A DNA stretch of 64,000 nucleotides from JABAAW01 sp965216605 (GTDB lineage Bacteria > Pseudomonadota > Alphaproteobacteria > JABAAW01): the NCBI GenBank assembly GCA_965216605.1, contig CBDCGG010000002.1, positions 1,054,001-1,118,000 on the forward strand. Reading direction: 5' to 3'. Every line of letters begins with the position of its first letter. The first letter of the stretch is position 1. A program made the translations under genes and the position numbers. A model generated the notes under the pieces. It saw only the letters and a program-made list of their open reading frames with translations. It was not told the origin of the DNA and ran no database searches. This document shows positions 42,569 to 55,800 of the stretch, piece after piece.

Positions 42569-42925
42569 GTCTGTTGCGCTCGTGTTTGTGCTTTTTAAAG
42601 GCACACACTCGCGCAACAGACGAGCTTTGTATGATGACGGGCGCAAAACATCGTGCGCGTAGCAAACATCACGGACGCGCATTGCAAGCAACGCGCTATG
42701 GGGGAGCGCGAGGGAGTAATCCCTCGCAAAAAACCCGCCGTAGGCGAGCGCGTAAGCGCTTTTCTGTGCGTGAGCGAAGCGAAACGCACAGCCTCTTATT
42801 CAAAAGCGCAAGCCTTCGGCTTGCGCAAGCTGCGCTCGTAGCATGGTACGGCGATTCTGTTTTGTCTCTATCTTCTAGGCAAAATTAAAGACGCTCTAGC
42901 GTGTTGCGAGTCAGTTTGCGCGAGT
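42569..42925 (+). repeat. Dispersed hairpin element, copy H, with an inverted end fused to it
   Basis: Forward unit: outer palindrome GTCTGTTGCGC (42569) to GCGCAACAGAC (42621), GATGACGGGCGCAAAACATC, GAGGGA-GTAA-TCCCTC stem, CTCTTATTCAAAAGCGCAAG core, then CATGGTACGGCGATTCTG. Instead of a cargo gene, this inner end continues through TTTTGTCTCTATCTTCTAGG into AAATTAAAGACGC and GTTGCGAGTCAGTTTGCGCG, the inverted inner end seen in copy E. So H looks like the two inverted ends joined without AT-rich cargo, truncated at the DgcA-like gene's stop. Confidence 0.8.
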
Positions 42926-42928
42926 GCG

Positions 42929-45054
42929 TCAGAAGTCCTTACAAAGCCGCAGCGCATCATAGACAGCCGCATGAATGTTCCGCGCCGCTACAGCATCCCC
43001 AATGCGAAAAAGCTGGAAGTCTCCCCCCTCCAAAGAATCAATGCTGGAATTTATGTCGCGCCGCAAAATCTGCTCCTCCCCTGCCAATAACGCCTCTTGG
43101 TCGACAGCACCCCCGTTGTTCGATAAAGGACAGAGAGCATGGTAAAGCGCATCGTTCGCACTCGTCGCATGCTCGACAAACAAACGATCGGTCTCCAAGA
43201 ATTGCCTCTTGGTAGGCGCATAGTCCGAGCCAATCTCAAGGCGTAGGTGATTGCCCCTCCTCTCCGCCCCGATCAGTCGCGCGTTTATGGTCGTCTGTAT
43301 GTCCATTTCCGCAAACACCCTCGCTACCCCCGCATGAGCCAACCCCCCGATGTCGGGAGCCAGCGTGCGCTCAGGAGTAATATAATGCACCTTGCAGTTT
43401 TCACTCGCCAACACCTCCGCAAGCTGTACGCCCGCCTGCGCGCCGTTGTCGTCATAGACGGTGATGTTCTGCTCGCGTGCCTTCGTTCCCGCTAGAATCT
43501 CCCATCCCGTTTCCGCTAGTTCTTCTCCGTAGTCAAGCGGAGGTTTTTGCGGAAATCCTCCTGTGGCAATAAGGACGATGTCCGCCTGCATGTCAGCTAA
43601 CTCTTCGTGTTCGAGAAAGCGATTGTAGTGGATTGTGCCGTGAAGGTTTTTGATTCGTGCTAGTCGCCACTCGACGATGGCTTTGAACTCGGTGCGTCGT
43701 CCCTGAGCGAGCAGGCGTATCTGCCCTCCTGCCTTGTCGGCAGCCTCGAAGATCGTGGTGGGCAATCCCTTTTCCAAGCATACGCGCGCTGCCTCCAACC
43801 CCGCCACTCCTGCGCCGATGATGACGACTTTGCGTTTTTTCAAGCTTTTGTTTTTTCGTAAATCCTCGTCGTGCGGCATGCGCTGCTCGCGTCCGCTGGC
43901 AGCGTTGTGGATGCATAGCGCGTCCTGTCCTGTGTAGAGTCTGTCGATGCAGTAGCTTGCGCCCACGCAAGGTCGGATGTCGTCTTCCTTGCCAAGTTTG
44001 GCAAGGCGCGCGATGTGAGGCTCGGCGAGGTGAGCGCGTGTCAAGCCGACGATATCGACCTTTCCTTCACGGATGGCGTATCGCGCATCTGATAGCGTGG
44101 CGATGCGCGCGGCATGCAGGATGGGAACTTGGGGCAGTGCCTGCTTGACCTCTCCGGCAAAGTCGATGTGCGGGCTTGCGCGCATGCCAGCGGAAGGGAT
44201 GACATGGGATAGGGCAGCGTCGGTGTCGATTCTGCCTCGTATGACATTGAGGAAGTCGAAGCGCGGGCTGCTTTGCTTTGAGCAATCGGTTTTGAGCAAA
44301 TCGGCTTTGAGCATATCGCCTTGGCGATATTGAGCCCTGTCTCGGCGTTGAATCCGTTTTGTGTCTGCTCGTCGAGCGACATGCGTATGCCGAGCGGAAA
44401 GTTTTCGCCTACCTTTTTTCTGAGAGCAGCGAGGAGCATCCTCGTGAATCGCAGGCGGTTGTCGATGCTGTTGCTGTGTTGGTCGCTGCGGTCGTTGACA
44501 TCGGGCGACCAGAAGGAGTCGATCAAGTGTCCGTATGCGATCAGCTCGATTCCGTCGAATCCCGCGGCGACAACGCGCTCGGCAGCCGCGCAGTAGTCGC
44601 GTATGATTCGCTCGCCATCCCATTCCTCCATAGCTTTGGGGGTTGCGCGGTGCGCTCGCTCGCGGATGCCTGAAGCTGAGACAAGGGGTAGCCAGTCGCC
44701 CTGATCCCATCGCGTGCGTCGTCCCAAGTGCGTGATCTGAATCATGACGGCAGTCTTGTAAGCGTGGCAACGCTGGGCGAGGCTACGCAGAGGAGCTACG
44801 ATCTCGTCCCTATAGAGGTGCAAGTTGCCGAAGGCGGCAGGACTGTCGCGCGACACCACCGCCGAGCCTGCCGTCATCGTGAGGGCAACGCCTCCCTTAG
44901 CGCGCTCCTCGTGGTAGCGCATATAACGCTCTGTCGGTATGCCGTCTTCGGCGTAGTTCGGCTCGTGCGCGGACACCATCAGGCGGTTGTGCAAGCGCAA
45001 GCCCGCCAGAGTGAAGGGCGAAAACAGGGGGTCGGAGGACATCGAAAGAGACAT
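42929..45054 (-). pseudogene. DgcA/N-methylproline demethylase-like flavin oxidoreductase, frameshifted
   Basis: Old-yellow-enzyme-type N-terminal barrel fused to an FAD/NAD domain, about 700 residues as in DgcA and 2,4-dienoyl-CoA reductase. Front: SAHEPNYAEDGIPTERYMRYHEERAKGGVAL, IQITHLGRRTRWDQGDW. Back: DIRPCVGASYCIDRLY with iron-sulfur Cys, KRKVVIIGAGVAGLEAARVC, and QLFRIGDAVAARNIHAAVYDALRL, closest to dimethylglycine/N-methylproline demethylases. The two halves lie in different frames; the switch is at about 44275-44320, inside three near-copies of a 15-base unit TGCTCAAAGCCGATT, the last one short of a T. Restoring one base would join the frames. ATG 45054 or 45042. Either slippage in nature or an assembly error; an intact gene is possible. 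Confidence 0.82.
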
Positions 45055-45117
45055 CGTAAGAGAGCAAGCGTTGGTAGCCAAAAGATTAAAAAAAAAGATT
45101 TTTTTTAATGTTTTTTG

Positions 45118-45146
45118 TTGACAGCCGCCTGAAATCATCCTAACAC
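45118..45146 (+). promoter_or_regulatory. Candidate promoter of the secE-nusG-ribosomal protein cluster
   Basis: TTGACA (45118-45123), 17 bases, TAACAC (45141-45146). The -35 is perfect, the -10 matches only in part. It lies about 190 bases before secE and just upstream of the perfect hairpin at 45222. Confidence 0.45.
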
Positions 45147-45221
45147 ACAGAGTATAGAGTAGATAATCTTTAGGGGGAAGCGTCGGGAAGATGCGCGCGA
45201 AGGAGAGCTCACGCTAGATCT

Positions 45222-45244
45222 GAATCCTCATCCTTTGAGGATTC
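45222..45244 (+). promoter_or_regulatory. Perfect hairpin in the secE leader
   Basis: GAATCCTCA, loop TCCTT, TGAGGATTC: nine base pairs with no mismatch. It sits between the candidate promoter and secE with no T run after it, so it is not a simple terminator. A leader regulatory or processing site is possible. Confidence 0.5.
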
Positions 45245-45332
45245 GATGTGAGCCGAGTTTCTTTGCGTCTTTTCTTGTACCGATGTCAAGTTTTTCTGCT
45301 GCTTTCCTTTTTCGTTTTGTTACTCTGTTACG

Positions 45333-45518
45333 ATGTCAATCAATCCCGCACGCTTCCTGAGACAAGTCAAACAGGAAGTTTCGAAGGTCTTCTGGCCGAC
45401 ACGGCAAGAAACGACCTCTGCTGTCGTCATGGTGTTCGTGATGGTGACAGTCATGGCAATCTTCTTCTTGCTGGTCGATCAAGTGATCGCGTGGGGCATC
45501 TCCGAGGTGTTGGGGTGA
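45333..45518 (+). CDS. secE: Preprotein translocase subunit SecE
   Basis: Short one-helix SecE of 61 residues, the alpha/minimal form. A conserved amphipathic front (ARFLRQVKQEVSKVFWPTRQETTSAVVMV) leads into one membrane segment. Clamps SecY in the inner membrane. Its TGA overlaps the nusG start GTG. Confidence 0.95.
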   Translation: MSINPARFLRQVKQEVSKVFWPTRQETTSAVVMVFVMVTVMAIFFLLVDQVIAWGISEVLG

Positions 45519-46126
45519 GCGTGAGCGTAGAACAGAGCGTCGCACCCCTTGTGGAAGCCAGCGCGCTAGCAACTACTGGCAAACTGCGCTGGTACGTCGT
45601 GCATGTTCATTCTAGCTTCGAGCAGAAGGTGGCAGCGTCGATCCGCGAACGCGCGCACATGCAGGGGCTCAGCGAGCTTATCCCCGAAATTCTCGTGCCG
45701 AGCGAAGAGGTCGTCGATATCCGTCGCGGACAACGCTACAAGAGCAAACGCAAGTTCTTCCCCGGCTATGTGCTGGTGAAGATGGAACTCAACAACGAAA
45801 CACAGCATTTGGTCAAGAACCAGCCCAAGGTGACCGCCTTCTTGGGCAACAAAGACCGCGAGAACAAAGATCTGCCAACGCCGATCAGCGAAAAGGAAGT
45901 TGAACGTCTCATGGCGCAGATGCGCGAGGGGTCGAACTTCGAGCGTCTGAAGACGATGTTCGAAATAGGCGAGCAAGTGCGCGTCTCGGACGGGCCTTTC
46001 GCCTCCTTCAACGGGCATGTCGAAGAGGTGGATACCGAGAAATCTCGCCTGAAAGTGCTGGTCTCGATCTTCGGTCGCTCGACACCCGTCGATGTCGATT
46101 TCTCGCAAGTGGAGAAGCTACAATGA
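45515..46126 (+). CDS. nusG: Transcription termination/antitermination factor NusG
   Basis: NGN domain (LRWYVVHVHSSFEQKVAASIRERA, KFFPGYVLVKMELN) and C-terminal KOW (FEIGEQVRVSDGPFASFNGHVEEVD). GTG 45515 overlaps the secE stop and has GAGGTG five bases before; a GTG at 45521 is possible. 203 residues. Overlaps rplK by four bases. Confidence 0.95.
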   Translation: MSVSVEQSVAPLVEASALATTGKLRWYVVHVHSSFEQKVAASIRERAHMQGLSELIPEILVPSEEVVDIRRGQRYKSKRKFFPGYVLVKMELNNETQHLVKNQPKVTAFLGNKDRENKDLPTPISEKEVERLMAQMREGSNFERLKTMFEIGEQVRVSDGPFASFNGHVEEVDTEKSRLKVLVSIFGRSTPVDVDFSQVEKLQ

Positions 46127-46584
46127 ACGCGCCCGTCAAGAAAGTCGCCAAAAAAAGCAGTAAGCCCGTCAAAGCTTATGTAAAATTGCAAGTGCCCGCA
46201 GGTCAAGCCGCGCCCGGACAAGCGCTGGGTCCCGCGCTCGGACAGCACGGCTTGAACATGGCAGAGTTCTGCAAAGCCTTCAACGACGCGACCAAAGACC
46301 AAACGCCAGGCGTGCCGATCCCCGTGATCATCGCCGCTTACGCAGATCGCACCTTCACATTCACGACGAAAACACCTCCCGCAAGCTATCTCTTGCGCCA
46401 AGCGGCGAAGCAGGACAAGGGCGCAAAAGAGCCAGGGCGCGAAGTCAAGGCGACCGTCTCGCGTAGCAAGGTGCGCGCCATCGCACAGCAGAAGATGGAA
46501 GACCTCAACGCATACGACATCGATCAGGCAGAGAAAATTATCGCCGGTAGCGCGCGCTCCATGGGATTCGAGGTCGCCGACTGA
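46123..46584 (+). CDS. rplK: 50S ribosomal protein L11
   Basis: uL11: KLQVPAGQAAPGQALGPALGQHGLNM, then FTFTTKTPPASYLLRQAA and the C-terminal RSMGFEV. 153 residues, about 10 more than usual because of a Lys-rich front. Binds 23S rRNA at the GTPase centre. ATGA overlap with nusG. Confidence 0.97.
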   Translation: MNAPVKKVAKKSSKPVKAYVKLQVPAGQAAPGQALGPALGQHGLNMAEFCKAFNDATKDQTPGVPIPVIIAAYADRTFTFTTKTPPASYLLRQAAKQDKGAKEPGREVKATVSRSKVRAIAQQKMEDLNAYDIDQAEKIIAGSARSMGFEVAD

Positions 46585-46640
46585 AGGCGATATTAGGCAA
46601 CTCCACAACAATAAATCTCCTCAACTCACGGCACTCAACG

Positions 46641-47552
46641 ATGACACAAACAGAACAACCCTCCTCCTCCGACGCTCCCTCCGCGTTGGAAAAAGACAGC
46701 CCGCACAACCAGCCAAGTGAAGATGGTGGTGAAGGTGGTGGCGAAGGTGGCGGCGCAAAGAGCAAGGGTGCGAAGAGCAAGGGTGCGAAGAGCAAGGGCG
46801 CAAAGAGTAATGGTGCGAAGGGTGTACTGAAGGGTGCAAAACGCCTGCATCAAGCGCGTGAAGCTGTCGCGCGTTTTAAGAAAGCAGGCGAAGAAGGGAG
46901 AGAAGGTAACGCTCTGTCGCTAGCAGAAGCTGTCTCGGCGCTGTATGCCACGCCGCGTGCTAAATTCGACGAAACGCTGGAGGTGGCGATGAACTTGGGT
47001 ATCGATCCTCGCCACGCCGATCAACAGGTGCGCGGTACTGTCTCGTTGCCGCACGGAACGGGCAAGACGCTGCGCGTCGCCGTGTTCGCGCGCGACGAGA
47101 AAGCCGAGCAGGCACGCAAGGCAGGTGCCGACATCGTGGGGGCGGAGGACTTGGCGGAGCGTATCCAAAAAGGTGAGTTGCCTTTCGACCGCTGTATCGC
47201 GACCCCCGATATGATGGGGCTTGTCGGACGTTTGGGCAAGATATTAGGTCCGCGCAACCTTATGCCGAACCCGAAGCTTGGTACGGTCGCTGCCAATGTG
47301 ACGGCTGCCGTCGAGGCGGCGAAAGGGGGCGAGGTGCAGTTTCGCGCAGAAAAGAACGGAGTCGTGCATGCCGGCGTGGGGCGTATGAGTTTTTCCGAAA
47401 GCCAACTGCAAGACAATGTTTTGGCTTTCACGAAAACCGTCGTCGCGCTGAAGCCCGAAGGAGCGAAAGGCACCTATGTCAAGAAGATCACCCTCTCGAC
47501 GACGATGGGGCTTGGCGTCGGGGTCGATGTTAGGAGCGTGGCAAGCGCATGA
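46641..47552 (+). CDS. rplA: 50S ribosomal protein L1 with a repeat-rich N-terminal extension
   Basis: uL1 core from about residue 85: NALSLAEAVSALYATPRAKFDETLEVAMNLGIDPRHADQQVRGTV, LGKILGPRNLMPNPKLGT, MGLGVGVDV. The protein is 303 residues, some 70 longer than usual. The front is low complexity: GGEGGGEGGG then four GAKSK/GAKSN units from a 15-base tandem repeat (46755-46820). No internal ATG or GTG gives the usual start before the core, so the extension seems translated. It begins 56 bases after rplK and overlaps rplJ by four bases. Confidence 0.95.
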   Translation: MTQTEQPSSSDAPSALEKDSPHNQPSEDGGEGGGEGGGAKSKGAKSKGAKSKGAKSNGAKGVLKGAKRLHQAREAVARFKKAGEEGREGNALSLAEAVSALYATPRAKFDETLEVAMNLGIDPRHADQQVRGTVSLPHGTGKTLRVAVFARDEKAEQARKAGADIVGAEDLAERIQKGELPFDRCIATPDMMGLVGRLGKILGPRNLMPNPKLGTVAANVTAAVEAAKGGEVQFRAEKNGVVHAGVGRMSFSESQLQDNVLAFTKTVVALKPEGAKGTYVKKITLSTTMGLGVGVDVRSVASA

Positions 47553-48073
47553 CCCCCGCCGATAAACGCGATGCCGTGGCAAAGCTGGAGTGCACCTTCA
47601 AAGAGGCGCGGCTCGTCGTCGTGACGCGTCCGCAAGGGCTCAGCGTCGCAGAGGTCTCCGATTTGCGACGGCGCATGCGCGACGCAGGCGCAAATTTCAA
47701 GGTAACGAAAAATCGCCTTGCCAAGCGTGCGCTGGCAAACAGTGCTCTGAAAGACTTGACAAGCTATTTCTCAGGTCCGACCGCCATCGGCTGGAGCGAC
47801 GATCTGATCGCACCCGCCAAGGTCGCCGTCGAGTTTGCCAAGGAGAACAAAAAGCTCGAAGTCATCGTCGGGGCGACACAGGAACAGATTTTATCCAAAG
47901 AAACCTTGATCCAACTAGCAAGTCTTCCTCCGCTGGAGGTCGTGCGCGCTCAACTCTTGGGACTGCTGCAAACGCCCGCTCAACAGCTAGTTGGCACGCT
48001 GGGCTCAGCGGTGGCGCAGCTCGCGCGTGTCGTCAAGGCGCGCAGCGACAAAGAACAAAAGGCGGGATCTTGA
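47549..48073 (+). CDS. rplJ: 50S ribosomal protein L10
   Basis: uL10: KRDAVAKLECTFKEARLVVVTRPQGLSVAEVSDLRRRMRDAGANFKVTKNRLAKRAL, then the C-terminal helix that binds L7/L12 dimers. 174 residues. ATGA overlap with rplA. Confidence 0.96.
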   Translation: MTPADKRDAVAKLECTFKEARLVVVTRPQGLSVAEVSDLRRRMRDAGANFKVTKNRLAKRALANSALKDLTSYFSGPTAIGWSDDLIAPAKVAVEFAKENKKLEVIVGATQEQILSKETLIQLASLPPLEVVRAQLLGLLQTPAQQLVGTLGSAVAQLARVVKARSDKEQKAGS

Positions 48074-48158
48074 TCGATCCCTCCACTAACACCACTCTTA
48101 ACAACACCATCCACAACACTAATCTTGCAACCCCACTTTTAACAACAAGGAGACATTC

Positions 48159-48527
48159 ATGGCGAACTTGGAACAGATAGCAGACCAACTTTCGGGGCTT
48201 ACGGTGATCGAGGCTTCCGAGCTGACAAAGCTCTTGGAAGAGAAATGGGGCGTGAGCGCGGCGGCACCCGCGGCGGCGGCGGCACCTGCGGCGGCGGCTG
48301 CCGAGGAAGAGGCGAAGGACAGCTTTGATGTCGTGCTCAGCTCTTTCGGCGACAACAAGATTGCCGTCATCAAGGAAGTGCGCGTGATAACGCAACTTGG
48401 GCTCAAGGAAGCGAAGGATCTCGTCGAGGCGGCTCCCAAGCCGCTGAAGGAGGGGGTCAAGAAAGAAGAAGCCGAAGAGATCAAGCAGAAACTCGAAGCC
48501 GTGGGAGCAAAGGTGGACCTCAAGTAG
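48159..48527 (+). CDS. rplL: 50S ribosomal protein L7/L12
   Basis: bL12: N-terminal dimer domain (LSGLTVIEASELTKLLEEKWGVSA), Ala-rich hinge, and C-terminal KIAVIKEVRVITQLGLKEAKDLVEAAPKPLKEGVKKEEAEEIKQKLEAVGAKV. 122 residues. AAGGAG before the ATG. Confidence 0.97.
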   Translation: MANLEQIADQLSGLTVIEASELTKLLEEKWGVSAAAPAAAAAPAAAAAEEEAKDSFDVVLSSFGDNKIAVIKEVRVITQLGLKEAKDLVEAAPKPLKEGVKKEEAEEIKQKLEAVGAKVDLK

Positions 48528-48601
48528 CAAGCGACCACCCGCTGCCGCGGGCACTCGGTCGTGCGTTTCTCATTTATCCTTTTTGTTCTTCGTGGTGAAT
48601 T

Positions 48602-52807
<4,206 letters not shown>

Positions 52808-52844
52808 CCTCAGGTTAATCTACAGGAGCCCCTCAACACTCACT

Positions 52845-55800
52845 ATGGAACCTTTCTTCCCAGAAGACGCGCCGTCCGCGCGCGCCAACACTCTGCCGGG
52901 GCTCTATGATCCGCGGCAGCCCGTCGCTCCGCAGCCCTTCGATTCGATCCGAATCTCGCTTGCATCGCCCGAACAAATTCGATCGTGGTCGTGCGGCGAA
53001 ATCAAAAAGCCTGAAACCATTAACTATCGAACGCTCAAGCCCGAACCCGAGGGCTTGTTCTGCGCCAAGATCTTCGGGCCTGTGAAGGACTACGAGTGTT
53101 TGTGCGGTAAGTACAAGCGCATGAAGCACAAGGGAATCGTGTGCGAAAAGTGCGGAGTCGAGGTGACACACTCTAAGGTGCGCCGCGAGCGCATGGGACA
53201 TATCGAGCTTGCGGCTCCTGTTGCGCATGTGTGGTTTTTGAAAATCCTTCCTTCGCGTATTGGCGTGATGCTCGACATGACGCTCAAGAGTGTCGAGCGC
53301 GTTCTGTACTTTGAAAATCGTATTGTAACGAACCCCGGCATGACCGACTTGGAGCCGCGTCAGCTCTTGAGCGAGGAAGAGTATATGGACGCTGTAGATC
53401 GCCACGGCGAGGACAGCTTCGAAGCACCGATCGGCGCGGAGGCGTTGCAATCCCTCCTTTCTCAAATCGATCTGCCCGACGAGGTGAGCAATTTGCGCGC
53501 AGAGTTGAAGACGACGACATCCGAGCTGAAGCGCAAGAAGATTGTGAAACGGCTCAAACTATTAGAGGTGTTTCGCGCCTCGCGGGCAAAGCCTGAGTGG
53601 ATGATTCTCACCGTCCTGCCGGTATTAGCACCGTCGTTGCGTCCGTTGGTACCGCTGGACGGCGGACGTTTTGCCACATCGGATCTCAACGATCTCTACC
53701 GTCGTGTCATCAACCGCAACAATCGTCTCAAACGACTGATGGCGTTGGGTGCGCCTGATATCATCATTCGCAACGAGAAGCGCATGTTGCAAGAATCGAT
53801 CGACGCTCTGTTCGACAACGGCAGGCGCGCGCGGGTTGTTTTGGGGGCGAACAAACGTCCGCTGAAGTCTCTTTCAGACATGCTGAAGGGCAAGCAGGGA
53901 CGTTTCCGCCAAAACCTTTTGGGCAAGCGCGTCGACTATTCGGGACGCTCTGTCATCGTCGTCGGGCCGGAGTTGCATCTCCATCAGTGCGGACTGCCGA
54001 AGCAGATGGCGCTCGAGCTTTTCAAGCCCTTCATCTTGGGCAAGCTTGAACTCTACGGCATGGCTGCCAATGTCAAGGCGGCGAAACGCATGGTAGAACA
54101 GAAAAGACCCGAAGTATGGGATATTCTGGAAGAAACTATCACCGAACATCCCGTCCTGCTCAATCGCGCTCCCACCTTGCACCGCTTGGGCGTTCAAGCC
54201 TTCGAGCCCGTTTTGATCGAAGGCAAGGCGATTCAGTTGCATCCGCTCGTTTGCACCGCCTTCAACGCCGATTTCGACGGAGATCAAATAGCGGTGCATG
54301 TTCCTCTCTCGCTGGAGGCGCAGCTCGAATCGCGCGTGCTCATGATGTCGACCAACAATATCCTGTCGCCTGCCAACGGCAAACCCATCATCGTTCCCTC
54401 GCAGGATATCGTGTTGGGACTTTACTACCTCTCCCTAGAGCGCATCGAGCAACACGCGCTGACGCCCGTCCGCATTCCAGACCAAACGGCGTTGAACTAT
54501 CTGCTCGAGCGCGACGAGATCATCGTACGCATGGGATCAAAAGCGCAAAACGGAGCCGCAGAAAGTCAAGCCGAACAGCCGTTGCTGGCAGACGAGGCGT
54601 TGCGAGAACTTTCGCCCGACAAGATTTTCGCCTTGTTGCAAGGCGGCGAGGCGCAAGCGTTTCGCGTTCCTACGCTTACGATGGCGGGCGAGCGCGACTA
54701 TGCGCTTGCGAACGGCACGGTTTCGTTGCAAAGCCGTATTAAGACCGACATTGCGGTACGCGATGGGGATGGCGGGGTGAAGGCTCTGCGGGTTTCCACG
54801 ACGCCAGGGCGGATGCTGCTCGCCGAGATTTTGCCGCAAGACGAGGACAATGTTGCCAAGATTCCTTTTTCTCATATCAACCGCTTGCTGACGAAGAAAG
54901 AGATCACCTCGCTGATCGATGTCATCTACCGCCATTGCGGTGGTAAGCAGACGGTCAAGTTTTGCGATCGTCTTATGACCTTGGGCTTTTCGTGGGCTTG
55001 TCGTTCGGGCATTTCGCTCGGCAAGGACGATCTGCTTATTCCGGATAGCAAGACGCGCCTGATCGACGAGGCGCAACAAGAGGTGCGCACCTTGGAAGAT
55101 CAGTATCTGCAGGGCTTGATTACGCATTCGGAGAAGTACAACAAGGTTGTCGATGTTTGGTCTACCTGCTCGGATCGCGTTTCCGACGAGCTGATGACAT
55201 CGTTGAAGCGTTATGTTGCGGGCGAGCCGAACGCCGTCTATATGATGGCGCATAGCGGCGCGCGCTCGTCGCCGGCGCAGATCAAGCAGCTTGCGGGCAT
55301 GCGAGGACTGATGGCAAAACCTTCAGGCGAGATCATCGAGCGACCGATCATCTCCAACTTCAAGGAAGGGCTTTCCGTGTTGGAGTATTTCAACTCGACG
55401 CACGGCGCACGCAAGGGGCTCGCCGACACGGCACTCAAGACGGCGAACTCAGGCTACCTGACACGAAGGCTCGTCGATGTAGCGCAGGATTGCATCGTGA
55501 CCGCCGACGACTGCGACACCGAGAAGGGGTTCGAGATCGCCGCCATCATCGACGGTGGCGATGTGATCGCTCCCCTCTCTGAGCGTATCCTAGGACGATC
55601 GTGCGCTGAGAAGGTCGTCGATCCGCAAAGCGGCAAGACGCTGGCGGAAAGCGGCGTGCTCGTAGACGAGATGCTGGCAGACAAGATAGAGATGGCAGGT
55701 GTCACTTCGGTGCGCGTGCGCTCGGTCATCACCTGCCAGTTGAAAAACGGAATCTGCGCAACCTGCTACGGGCGCGATCTCGCTCGTGGCACGAAGGTCA

